This document shows positions 36,631 to 46,633 of a DNA stretch of 64,000 nucleotides, one piece after another. Source of the stretch: Kibdelosporangium banguiense (lineage in GTDB: Bacteria > Actinomycetota > Actinomycetes > Mycobacteriales > Pseudonocardiaceae); the NCBI RefSeq assembly GCF_017876405.1, contig NZ_JAGINW010000001.1, positions 62,001-126,000 of the forward strand. The letters run 5' to 3'. The notes under the pieces were generated by a model, which was not told the DNA's origin, searched no databases, and saw only the letters and a list, made by a program, of their open reading frames with translations. A program made the translations under genes and the position numbers. Numbering within the stretch: position 1 is the stretch's first letter; every line of letters begins with the position of its first letter.

Positions 36631-38261
36631 GTGCGAGCACTCGTCCATTCGGCTACGACGTCGTCGAGCACGGCCATCGGCAGCGGCCCGCTGGACAGCA
36701 CCAGATCGTGGAACGCCTTGACATCGAACTCTGCGCCGAGCCGCTCGGCCGCCCTGGCGCGCAGTCGCTGGATCTCCAGCCGGCCGACCATATAGGACAA
36801 TGCCTGGCCGGGCATCTCGATGTACCGGTCGGTCTCCGACTGGATCTCGACCTCGGACATCACAGTGTTCTCCCGCAAGTAGTCCACTGTGCGCTGCCGC
36901 GACCAGCCCAGGGCGTGCAGCCCTGTGTCGACGACGAGCCGCGCCGCGCGCATCGAGTCCGTCGCGAGCATGCCCAGGCGGGACACGTCGTCGGAGTACA
37001 GCCCCATCTCGTCGGCCAGCCGCTCGCAGTACAGGCCCCAGCCCTCGCTGTAGGAGTTGATCAGCGCGTACCGGCGCAGCTTCGGCAGCCCGGTCAGCTC
37101 CTGCGCGATGGTCAGCTGGAAGTGGTGCCCTGGCACGGCTTCGTGGAAGGCGATGGCCTCCGAGATGTACCGGTCCCGCTCGGTCGCCTTGTACGTGTTG
37201 GCGTAGTAGATGCCCGGCTTGCTGCCGTCGAGCGCCGGTGGGTAGTAGTACGCCCCAGCCTCGTGCGGCGCGTCGGCCTCCGGCACGGCCTGCAGCTCAC
37301 ATGCCTGCGAGGGCGTCACACCGAACCACTGTGGCGCCGCCTGCTCGGCACGGTCCATCGCCGCACGCGCACCGGCCAGCATCTCCTCGGCACTGCCCCA
37401 CTTCAGCGCCGGGTCGGTGCGTAAACGGTGGTGCACCTCGGCGACGGTGTGCACACCGAAGACCTTCGAGCCGATCTCGACGTACTCCTCCGCCAGTGCC
37501 GCGATCAGATCGAGCCCGACCTGATGCAGGTCTTTCGCCGTCCGGTCGGTCGTGGTGTGCACACGCGCGAGCGCGGCGTACGCGGCCTCACCGTCAGGCA
37601 ACCAGCACAACCCGGGCTTGTCGTCGGGACGGCTCTGTGGGGCGATCTCGTCCGCGAGCACCTGGCGGTACGTCGCGAACGCAGGGCGCACCAACTCGTC
37701 CAGCAAACGGTCCCGCTCAGCCGTGTTGCTCAGAGACACGCGGCGCAACGGGTCGTCCGCGGGGTTGGCGAGGTAGTTGTCGAGGTACGAGACCGCATAC
37801 GCGACGCGCGACCCAACCGGGGACCGTCCGGCCGCGGTGCCCGTGCGGTGCCGCGTGATGGCCTTGTCGATGTACTCCGGAATCGTGCGCAGACGGGTGA
37901 AGAAGTTCTGCTCGGCCTCAGTCCCCTTCGGACGCACCAGCGGCAACAGGTTCAGCAGCCTGGTCATCGGCGAGATGATCAGGTCCGCCACCGCGTGCTC
38001 GATCAGGCGCGACTCGATCCGGGCCGCGATCGCTTCGGCCTGGTTGACCACTACGGCTTTGGTGACCCAGTCCTCTGTGCTCAGTTCTTCGGCCGCCTTG
38101 GCAGCGGCAAGCGCGCGTGACCTCAGATCGGCCTCAGCCGCCTCGTCGAGATCGCTCAGCCTGCTGTCCACCCCTGGCAGGCCCTGGATCGTCTCGGCCA
38201 ACGGGTCTTCCTCGATCAGCAGGTCGAGCACCTCGTCCGCGAGCTGTTCGATCCGGGTCAT
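36627..38261 (-). CDS. DUF885-family putative metallopeptidase, second paralog
   Basis: The 544-aa protein shares the [19 protein letters not shown] active-site region and the [19 protein letters not shown]-terminus with its neighbours. It is linked by ATGA overlaps to both paralogs. The N-terminus carries the same EDPLAETIQGLPGVDSRL-like opening as the other two, so all three arose by tandem duplication. Confidence 0.9.
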   Translation of the reverse strand: MTRIEQLADEVLDLLIEEDPLAETIQGLPGVDSRLSDLDEAAEADLRSRALAAAKAAEELSTEDWVTKAVVVNQAEAIAARIESRLIEHAVADLIISPMTRLLNLLPLVRPKGTEAEQNFFTRLRTIPEYIDKAITRHRTGTAAGRSPVGSRVAYAVSYLDNYLANPADDPLRRVSLSNTAERDRLLDELVRPAFATYRQVLADEIAPQSRPDDKPGLCWLPDGEAAYAALARVHTTTDRTAKDLHQVGLDLIAALAEEYVEIGSKVFGVHTVAEVHHRLRTDPALKWGSAEEMLAGARAAMDRAEQAAPQWFGVTPSQACELQAVPEADAPHEAGAYYYPPALDGSKPGIYYANTYKATERDRYISEAIAFHEAVPGHHFQLTIAQELTGLPKLRRYALINSYSEGWGLYCERLADEMGLYSDDVSRLGMLATDSMRAARLVVDTGLHALGWSRQRTVDYLRENTVMSEVEIQSETDRYIEMPGQALSYMVGRLEIQRLRARAAERLGAEFDVKAFHDLVLSSGPLPMAVLDDVVAEWTSART

Positions 38262-39790
38262 CGCTCCCCCATCCAGTCGGTCACAATCTCGTCCAGTACG
38301 CCCATCGGCACCGGGCCGGCGCCCAACACCACATCATGGAACGCCTTCAGGTCGAACCCCGGCCCCATCGCGGTCTGGGCCTTGGTCCGGATCCGGTCGA
38401 GTTCCAACCTGCCACACAGGTACGACAATCCCTGTCCGGGCAGCTCGATGTAGCGGTCGGTCTCCTGCTGGATCTCGACTTCGTTCATCGCGGTGCCGGC
38501 CCTCAGGTAGTCCACGACCTGCTGGCGGGTCCAGCCGAACGCGTGCAGCCCGGTGTCCACGACCAGCCGCGCGGCCCGGACCGACTCCAGCACGAGCATG
38601 CCCAGCCGGGCCTCGTCCGAGGAGTACAACCCCAGCTCGTCGGCCAGACGCTCGGCGTACAGGCCCCAGCCTTCGAGGTAGGCGTTGATCCACGCGGCCT
38701 GCCGCAGCCGCGGCAGGCCGGTCAGCTCCTTGGCCAGGCTGATCTGGAAATGATGACCTGGAACGCCTTCATGGAAAGCGTTTGCTTCGGCGATACACCT
38801 GTCCCGCTGTTCCCAGCGGTAGGTGTTCGCGTGGTAGACGGCCTCGATCGGTGAATACGAGGCCACAGACTGGTTGGGGGCCAGCTCGGCAGGCGTGGGC
38901 CGGACCTCGCATTGCCTGGCAGGCCTGAGGCCGAAGTACTGCGGCGCGATCTGTTCCGCACGGGCGATCGCGGCCCGGGGAATCGCAAGGACCTCGTCTT
39001 CGCTGCGGTATCGCATCGCGGGGTCGTTGCGGATCCGGCTACGGATCTCGGCCGCGGGCGCCTTGCCGATCTCGGCGAATTCCTCGTCCAGACGGGCCAT
39101 CGCGGCCAAACCGGCCTGGTGCAGTTGCTCAGGAGTCTGCGCGGTCGTGGTGTGCATCCGCGCCAGCGCCGCATAAGTTGCTTCGCCGTCGGGCAGCCAG
39201 CACAGGCCCGGCTGGTCCTCCGGCCGTCCCGGCAGGTCGTCCAGGACGTCCCGGTAGGCGATGAACGCGGGACGGATCCGGGCCAGAAGTGCGTCGGTCT
39301 CCGGGCCCTTGCGCAGCTCACTCTCGTTGGCGAGGTAGGCGTCGATCCGGCCGACCGCGGCTTTCGCCCGATAGGCGACGGGCAGCCGGCCCGCCGCGGC
39401 TCCCATCTCGTGCCGCTGCGCCGACTTGGCCAGGTACTCCGGAATGGCCGCGAGTCTGGCCAGGTAGTCACCGCTGATGATGGGCAAAGCACTGAACAGC
39501 TTGGCGATCGGGGACACCACGAAGTCCCACATCGTGTGCTCGACCAGCCGCGACTCCACCCGCGTGACCAATGCTTCCGCCTGCTGCAGCAGCACTCCCC
39601 TGGTCACGCCGGGCTCAAGGTCCTGAGCCTGCTCCGCGATCCGCCGAGCCCGGCCCACCAGCTCGGCTTCGGCGTCTTGCGACGGGTCCGGCAGGCGGTC
39701 CTCGAAGCCCGGATAGCCGTCGAGGAATTCGTTGAGCGGATCCTCTTGGGCGATGACGTCCAGCAACTCGTCGGCGAGCTGAATGATCAC
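38258..39790 (-). CDS. DUF885-family putative metallopeptidase, first paralog
   Basis: The GTG at 39790 (preceded by AGGATGGGG) gives 510 aa beginning VIIQLADELLDVIAQEDPL, aligned with its paralogs; the longer track ORF runs back across the divergent GNAT. It has HEGVPGHHFQ in place of [10 protein letters not shown] and a slightly shorter N-terminus. It heads the three-gene operon and its stop overlaps the next start by 4 bp (ATGA). Confidence 0.89.
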   Translation of the reverse strand: MIIQLADELLDVIAQEDPLNEFLDGYPGFEDRLPDPSQDAEAELVGRARRIAEQAQDLEPGVTRGVLLQQAEALVTRVESRLVEHTMWDFVVSPIAKLFSALPIISGDYLARLAAIPEYLAKSAQRHEMGAAAGRLPVAYRAKAAVGRIDAYLANESELRKGPETDALLARIRPAFIAYRDVLDDLPGRPEDQPGLCWLPDGEATYAALARMHTTTAQTPEQLHQAGLAAMARLDEEFAEIGKAPAAEIRSRIRNDPAMRYRSEDEVLAIPRAAIARAEQIAPQYFGLRPARQCEVRPTPAELAPNQSVASYSPIEAVYHANTYRWEQRDRCIAEANAFHEGVPGHHFQISLAKELTGLPRLRQAAWINAYLEGWGLYAERLADELGLYSSDEARLGMLVLESVRAARLVVDTGLHAFGWTRQQVVDYLRAGTAMNEVEIQQETDRYIELPGQGLSYLCGRLELDRIRTKAQTAMGPGFDLKAFHDVVLGAGPVPMGVLDEIVTDWMGER

Positions 39791-39824
39791 GACCCCATCC
39801 TGCCTGTTGAGGTAGACAGGACGC

Positions 39825-40328
39825 ATGCGAATTCGCACTGGTGACGAGTCCGACCTGACGGCTGTGCTGGCCCTGCTCGACGAGGCGACCGCGTGGATGG
39901 TCTCGCGCGGCAACACCAGGCAGTGGGGTACCGAACCGTGGTCGGACCAGCCGAAGAAGGTGGACCGCACCCGTGAGCTGATCACCACGGGTGAACTGTG
40001 GATCACCGAGCTGGACGGCGCCCCGGTCGGCGCCATGATCGTCAGCGACCAGCCGATGCCGTATGTCAAGCCGGTGGACGAACCCGAGCTGTACGTGCGG
40101 ATGCTGGTGACGTCCCGGCGGCACGCCGGCAAGCGCATCGGCGAGCAACTGCTGGCCAAGGCCAGGTCGGAGGCCGTCGCCAAGGGCGTGTCGCTGATGC
40201 GGGTGGACTGTTTCGCCGGTGGCGCCGGCGAGCTGGTCCGTTACTACGAACGCAACGGTTTCCAGCGAGCCGGGACATTCACCTCGATTCAGGACTGGCC
40301 TGGCCAAGTGCTGTCGATGCGGCTGTGA
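39825..40328 (+). CDS. GNAT-family N-acetyltransferase
   Basis: The 167-aa protein has the acetyl-CoA-binding motif A (VRMLVTSRRHAGKRIGEQLLAKARSEA) and motif B (VDCFAGGAGELVRYYERNGFQRAG). Substrate unknown. It is divergent from the DUF885 operon across 34 bp and overlaps the convergent nitronate monooxygenase-like gene by 50 bp. Confidence 0.88.
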   Translation: MRIRTGDESDLTAVLALLDEATAWMVSRGNTRQWGTEPWSDQPKKVDRTRELITTGELWITELDGAPVGAMIVSDQPMPYVKPVDEPELYVRMLVTSRRHAGKRIGEQLLAKARSEAVAKGVSLMRVDCFAGGAGELVRYYERNGFQRAGTFTSIQDWPGQVLSMRL

Positions 40329-41328
40329 TCGCCTGCCGGAGCTCGGCCTGCAGCCTGTGGATCACTTCGGCCACCGGTCCCTGGGGCGCGAGCGGGTAGG
40401 TCTGGCCTGCCCACAGCGACATCGCCTCGGGGTCACCGGCCTTGGCCGCGGCGGTACGCATCGGCCTTGTCATGGCGTTGACCTGGGGATAAGCCGCGGG
40501 GGCCTGGGGGTTGGCGTCGAGGAACCGGTTGACCATCCCCCGGGCGGGCCGGCCGCTGAACGCCCTGGTGAACGTGGTCTGCCGGTCCTGGGTGAGCGCT
40601 TCCCGTTGTGCGGGCTGGGTTCCGGCTTCCGGGCAGCCGAGGAACGCGGTGCCGAGCTGGGCGGCCACCGCGCCCGCTGTCAGGACCGCGGCGACGTCCG
40701 CGCCGTGCACCAGGCCGCCGGTGGCGATCAACGGGAGATCCGCTTCCGCTCCGACCAGCCTCAACGCGGCCAGCAAGCCGTATGTCGGGCCACCTGCCGG
40801 TGAGCCGTCGTCCGCGAAGATCCCGCGATGTGCTCCGGCTTCGAAACCCTGGACGCACAACGCATCGGCAAATGGAGCCGCCTGCCTTGCCTCTTCCGGG
40901 TTCGTGACGGTGATGACGATCTTGCTGCCTGCGGCTTTGAGCCGCTGGACGTCCTGCTGCGACGGCAGGCCGAAAGTGAAGGACACGGTGTCGACCGGAT
41001 CGGCCACCAGAAGGTCGATCTTGGCCGGGTAGTCGTCGTCCGTCCACTTCGGCTCACCGGGCTCGACGCCGTACCTCGCGGCCTCTTGCGCGACGATCTC
41101 ACGGTATCCGGTGAGATCCATTGTGGATTCCGGGCCCGGCACGAACACGTTGACCCCGAACGGTTCGCTGGTGAGCCGCCGCGTATCGGCGATCTGCCCG
41201 GCGAGCGCGGCGGCTTTGATGTAGCCGGACGCGAGGAAGCCGAACGCACCGGAGTTCACGGCACCGGCGACGAGAGCGGGCGTGCTGAAACCACCGGCCA
41301 TGGGCGCGACGATGAGCCTGGGGAACAT
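40279..41328 (-). CDS. nitronate monooxygenase-like flavoenzyme (2-nitropropane dioxygenase family)
   Basis: From ATG 41328 (MFPRLIVAPMAGGFSTPAL) the protein is 349 aa. The FMN-binding TIM barrel includes VAPMAGG, GGFGVNV-like GVNVFVPGP, ADALCVQGFEAGAHRG with the catalytic-position His, LIATGGLVHGADVAAVL and GTAFLGCPEA. Members oxidise alkyl nitronates or act as NADH:quinone reductases. The track start at 41361 adds 11 non-homologous residues. Confidence 0.88.
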   Translation of the reverse strand: MFPRLIVAPMAGGFSTPALVAGAVNSGAFGFLASGYIKAAALAGQIADTRRLTSEPFGVNVFVPGPESTMDLTGYREIVAQEAARYGVEPGEPKWTDDDYPAKIDLLVADPVDTVSFTFGLPSQQDVQRLKAAGSKIVITVTNPEEARQAAPFADALCVQGFEAGAHRGIFADDGSPAGGPTYGLLAALRLVGAEADLPLIATGGLVHGADVAAVLTAGAVAAQLGTAFLGCPEAGTQPAQREALTQDRQTTFTRAFSGRPARGMVNRFLDANPQAPAAYPQVNAMTRPMRTAAAKAGDPEAMSLWAGQTYPLAPQGPVAEVIHRLQAELRQAITAASTALGQASPESR

Positions 41329-41397
41329 AGGTCCGACAATAGACTCGGGAGTGGCTCTCACCCGTGAGCTGAGGCGAGAGCCACTCCCGGTCGCACC

Positions 41398-43059
41398 TCA
41401 AGGCAGGGTGTCGAGGTGCGGTGCGACAGTGTTCGCGAACTGGTAGCCGTTGGCGGCGTCCCAGTTGATCGACCAGGTCATCGCGCCACGGATGCCCGGC
41501 CAGGTGGTGGCAGGCTTGAAACTGCCGCAGTTGGTCCCGCGCGCCAGGCAGTTCAGGGCGTTGTTGACGTTGCCCGGCGACTGGTAGCCGCCACCCGCAC
41601 CGCTCGGCGACGCGGGCAGGCCGAGTCCGACCTGGTCGGGCCGCAGGCCGTTCTGCAGTTGGATGCAGGCCAGCGCGGTGAGGAAGTTGACCGTGCCCTG
41701 ACCGTGGACACCCTGGTCACAGCCCAGCATGGTGCCGGAGTTGTAGTACTGCATGTTGACGATGGTCAGGATGTCCTTGATGTTGAGGGCCAGCTGGAAG
41801 TACCCGGCGCCGGTGTTCTGCATGTCGATGGTCTGCGGCGCCATCGTGATGATCGTGCCGCCACCGGCGTGGATACTGCGCAACGCGGTTGCCATCGGCC
41901 CGGCGTTGATGCCGTTCTCCAGGTCGATGTCCACGCCGTTGAAACCGTAGGTGTTGATCAGGCCCTTGATGTCGTTGGCGAAGTTGTTCGCCGAGGTCGA
42001 GTCATTGACCGTGACAGTGCCGTTCTGACCGCCGACCGAGATGATCACCTTCTGGCCGCGTGTTTGAACGGTCTTGATGTCCTGACGGAACTGCGCGTCG
42101 GTGTACCCGCCTAGTTGTGCACTCAGGCCTGAGTCGAGCGTGAAGCTGACGCCGCCGGGGCGTCCGGCTACGGCGTCCACGAAGGACACGGCGATGATGT
42201 CGTACGTCGTGGGCACGTCAGCCAGGCGCAGCGCGCGGGCACCGTTGTAGAAGTTCTGCCAATAGCCGGTCAGTACGTGCTTCGGCAGCGGCCCGCCTGG
42301 GTTACCACCGGTCGGCGGAGTTGTCACGGACACCGCTGTTGTCCTTGGTGACTCGCCCACGGAGTTGACCGCGCTGACTTGGTAGCTGTAGGTCGTCTGC
42401 GCCGTCAAACCCGTGTCACTGTAGGAACTCGCGGTCGGTGACGCGATCAACGTGTTGTTGCGGTACACACGGAAGCTCGTCGCGTTGGACGGGCCGTTCC
42501 AGGACAGATTTATGGATGTCGGGCTCGCCGCGCTGCCGTTGAGGCCGGTCGGCGCGGCCGGAATCGTTGGCGTACCACCGGGTCCGTCGAGGGAGACATC
42601 GTCGGCGTAGTACGTCGGCTGGCCGTACCAGCCATGGATGTAGATCGTCACGCTCGTGGTCGAGGCCGCGGTCGTGAAGTCAAGGCCGAGCTGGTTCCAG
42701 CCCGTCGACGGCGACCACGTGTTGCGGTCAGGCAGGCCCGGTCCACTGGCACCGAGGTACACATAGCTGCCGTTGACCCAGGCCGTGAGCCGGTAGGCGG
42801 TGTTGGGCTGCACCGCGATCTGCTGGGTGCACTGCGCGAAGTCCTGCCCCGCAGGCGTGCCGGCTAAAGCTCGGGTACCGCTGCGGACTGGGCTGCTTAC
42901 GACTGTGGCGCCCGTGCAGTTCCAACCGCTCGTGGAACCCGTCTCGAAGCCCGGGTTGCTCACGATATTGGCGGCGACGGCCTGTCCGGCCGGCATCAGG
43001 GCGAGGGCGGCAATGGCAGTGACGGCGGCCGCGAACAGCCGCCTGGTCTTGCTGACCAT
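41398..43059 (-). CDS. secreted GH18 chitinase with carbohydrate-binding and FnIII modules
   Basis: The 553-aa protein has a signal peptide (VTAIAALALMPAGQAVAA), an N-terminal carbohydrate-binding jelly-roll (NPGFETGSTSGWNCTG to about residue 160), a fibronectin type III domain (PTGLNGSAASPTSINLSWNGPSNATSFRVYRNN, about 170-255) and a GH18 catalytic domain. The active site GVDIDLENG (DxxDxDxE-type with final Glu) lies near residue 375. It degrades chitin outside the cell. Two DasR-like sites sit just upstream. Confidence 0.94.
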   Translation of the reverse strand: MVSKTRRLFAAAVTAIAALALMPAGQAVAANIVSNPGFETGSTSGWNCTGATVVSSPVRSGTRALAGTPAGQDFAQCTQQIAVQPNTAYRLTAWVNGSYVYLGASGPGLPDRNTWSPSTGWNQLGLDFTTAASTTSVTIYIHGWYGQPTYYADDVSLDGPGGTPTIPAAPTGLNGSAASPTSINLSWNGPSNATSFRVYRNNTLIASPTASSYSDTGLTAQTTYSYQVSAVNSVGESPRTTAVSVTTPPTGGNPGGPLPKHVLTGYWQNFYNGARALRLADVPTTYDIIAVSFVDAVAGRPGGVSFTLDSGLSAQLGGYTDAQFRQDIKTVQTRGQKVIISVGGQNGTVTVNDSTSANNFANDIKGLINTYGFNGVDIDLENGINAGPMATALRSIHAGGGTIITMAPQTIDMQNTGAGYFQLALNIKDILTIVNMQYYNSGTMLGCDQGVHGQGTVNFLTALACIQLQNGLRPDQVGLGLPASPSGAGGGYQSPGNVNNALNCLARGTNCGSFKPATTWPGIRGAMTWSINWDAANGYQFANTVAPHLDTLP

Positions 43060-43087
43060 GTTCTTTTCTCCACACCCGCGCCCGGTT

Positions 43088-43121
43088 TGTGGTCTACACC
43101 ACTAAAGTGGACTAGACCAAT
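43088..43121 (-). promoter_or_regulatory. two DasR-responsive-element-like sites upstream of the chitinase
   Basis: TGTGGTCTACACCACT at 43088-43103 and AGTGGACTAGACCAAT at 43106-43121 each match the Streptomyces dre consensus (ASTGGTCTAGACCAST) at 14 of 16 positions by eye. They lie 29-62 bp before the chitinase start and would place it under N-acetylglucosamine-sensing GntR regulator DasR or a homolog. The consensus is recalled, not checked. Confidence 0.75.
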
Positions 43122-43199
43122 AGATCCTGTCAACCCCCCACGGCCGCCAAACCGACCCTCGACAGCAGCCGGGTAAAAGGCTAGGGTTATATTCAATGG

Positions 43200-43460
43200 G
43201 TGTGGGAGATCGAACTGGACGACTCGGTCGCGGCCTGATTCATCCAGCTGGCCAAGGACGAACCGGAGTCGGCCGACCAGGTCGAAGCGGCCATCGATCT
43301 GCTCGCCGGAGCAGGACCGGCACTGGGCCGGCACGCGATCCTGCTCGTCGCCGGCGACAAAGCAGGCAACTGGCGAAGCTGGTACGAGAAGAACATTCCG
43401 GTCGCGGAGGCTCGTTACGAGGCGTACCTGCGTGATCTGGCGCTCGAGGAGGCTGAGTGA
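43200..43460 (+). pseudogene. remnant of a HigB/RelE-like toxin (Gp49 family)
   Basis: The frame from GTG 43200 reads VWEIELDDSVAA, a TGA at 43236-43238, then continues FIQLAKDEPESADQVEAAIDLLAGAGPALGR and HAILLVAGDKAGNWRSWYEKNIP to the TGA at 43458. This is the HigB/Gp49 sequence with an in-frame stop at the usual Trp position and an internal deletion of roughly 40 residues between GPALGR and the LLVAGDK segment, where the central catalytic strands should be. The intact antitoxin follows directly. Decay is inferred from remembered family structure. Confidence 0.8.
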
Positions 43461-43792
43461 TGGTGCGGTCATGGGAGGAAGTCAAGGCCGAGAAGGAAGT
43501 CATCGACCGTGCCGCCGGCCGTGACGTTGCCGCCGCCCGCGCAGAAGCCCACAGGCGCACCGCGGAACGCATGGTCGGCTACCGGCTTGCGGAACTCCGC
43601 CAACAAGCCGGGCTCACGCAGACGGACATCGCACGCATCATGGGTGTGAGCCAGGCACGGATCAGCCAGCTCGAACACGGCGACGCCCACCAGCTCGAAG
43701 TCGACACGATCCGCCGATATGTCACCGCACTCGGCGGGGCGTTGAAGATCGTCGTGGATTTCGCCGACCACGAGGTCACAATCGCCTCATGA
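43457..43792 (+). CDS. XRE-family HTH antitoxin (HigA-like), orphaned
   Basis: The 111-aa protein has an HTH_3 domain (GLTQTDIARIMGVSQARISQLEHGD, about residues 55-80) with a C-terminal strand-rich end. Starts at GTG 43457 or ATG 43460; GAGGAGG is upstream. It directly follows the toxin remnant and overlaps the HD-domain gene (ATGA), so the operon survived while the toxin was lost. It may still autorepress. Confidence 0.88.
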   Translation: MMVRSWEEVKAEKEVIDRAAGRDVAAARAEAHRRTAERMVGYRLAELRQQAGLTQTDIARIMGVSQARISQLEHGDAHQLEVDTIRRYVTALGGALKIVVDFADHEVTIAS

Positions 43793-44226
43793 GCGAGTTC
43801 GTACTCGAGGACGCCATCCGGATCGCCCGGGAGGCACACGGCGACCAGGTCGACAAGAGCGGGAACCTGTACATCTACCACCCGTTGCGGGTCATGGCCC
43901 GGGTGAAAGGTGCGCATGCGCAGATGGCCGCGGTGCTGCATGACGTCATCGAGGACACGGACGTCACGGCTGAGGATCTACGGGCGGCGGGCTGCCCCGA
44001 GCCTGTGATCGTCAGTGTCGTCGCGCTCAGCAAGGCGCCTGGCGAGGCGATGCTTTCCTATCTCCGGCGCGTGTCCGCGGACTCGGTCGCGATCATGGTC
44101 AAACGGGCCGATATCGCCGACAACTCAGACCCGGTCCGAATGGCGGCGTTGGATCAGGAAACACAGAATCGCCTCCGCGAGAAATACGCGGAGGCGATCC
44201 GAGTCCTGAACGAGCTGACTGCCTAG
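43789..44226 (+). CDS. small HD-domain (p)ppGpp hydrolase-like protein (SAH/Mesh1 type)
   Basis: The 145-aa protein carries the stand-alone SpoT-type hydrolase motifs: [19 protein letters not shown], the metal-binding [11 protein letters not shown] (HD motif), and [12 protein letters not shown] resembling the KxADxxxN helix. It lacks the synthetase, TGS and ACT domains. Small alarmone hydrolases degrade (p)ppGpp or related nucleotides. It is translationally coupled to the antitoxin, giving a TA-like setting for an alarmone hydrolase. Confidence 0.87.
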   Translation: MSEFVLEDAIRIAREAHGDQVDKSGNLYIYHPLRVMARVKGAHAQMAAVLHDVIEDTDVTAEDLRAAGCPEPVIVSVVALSKAPGEAMLSYLRRVSADSVAIMVKRADIADNSDPVRMAALDQETQNRLREKYAEAIRVLNELTA

Positions 44227-44291
44227 CCAGGCCACAGTTTGACGAGCAGATCCGCGAGCACGGTCCACAAGCGCATCCCGATGGGGCGAAC

Positions 44292-46160
<1,869 letters not shown>

Positions 46161-46201
46161 GCCTGACTGCCCAATAGTCCCATGACCAGTACGCTCGCCG
46201 C

Positions 46202-46630
46202 GTGCGTGATCCCGGCGAAGACCCCAAGCCTGCCCACGGCGTCGTCCGGCAGGTGCATGTCATCGAGCCCGGCTCGGTGCTGGACTACTCCCCCGACCTG
46301 GACGGCCTGGCCGATCCAGGCGAGATCGTCTGGGCCTGGGTGCCTTATGAAGAGGACCCCGACCGTGGCAAGGATAGGCCGTTGCTCGTCATCGGACGAA
46401 ACGGGCGCCGTCTGCTCGCTGTGATGTTGTCCAGCAAGGACCGGGAGGGCCAGCGCGGCTGGGTCGGGCTGGGCAGCGGTTCGTGGGACCGGGACGGCCG
46501 GGAGTCGTTCGTCCTGCTGACCCGGATGTACGAACTGGAGGAGGACGACATCCGCCGGGAAGGCGCGGTGCTCGAGCCGGACCGGTTCGAACGGGTCGCC
46601 ACCGCGATCGCCGCTCGCACAAGGCGCTGA
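46202..46630 (+). CDS. PemK/MazF-like protein
   Basis: The 142-aa protein resembles a MazF/PemK fold ([29 protein letters not shown] near residues 40-70, then [10 protein letters not shown]). No antitoxin gene is adjacent, and M. tuberculosis carries an equivalent beside lepA, so it may be a housekeeping derivative rather than a toxin. GTG start. The M48 protease begins 3 bp after its stop. Confidence 0.78.
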   Translation: MRDPGEDPKPAHGVVRQVHVIEPGSVLDYSPDLDGLADPGEIVWAWVPYEEDPDRGKDRPLLVIGRNGRRLLAVMLSSKDREGQRGWVGLGSGSWDRDGRESFVLLTRMYELEEDDIRREGAVLEPDRFERVATAIAARTRR

Positions 46631-46633
46631 GCC

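Noticed and set aside
46202..46630. A full PemK/MazF toxin-antitoxin module
   Set aside because: No antitoxin ORF is adjacent; the next gene is an M48 protease, and the gene is conserved beside lepA in relatives.
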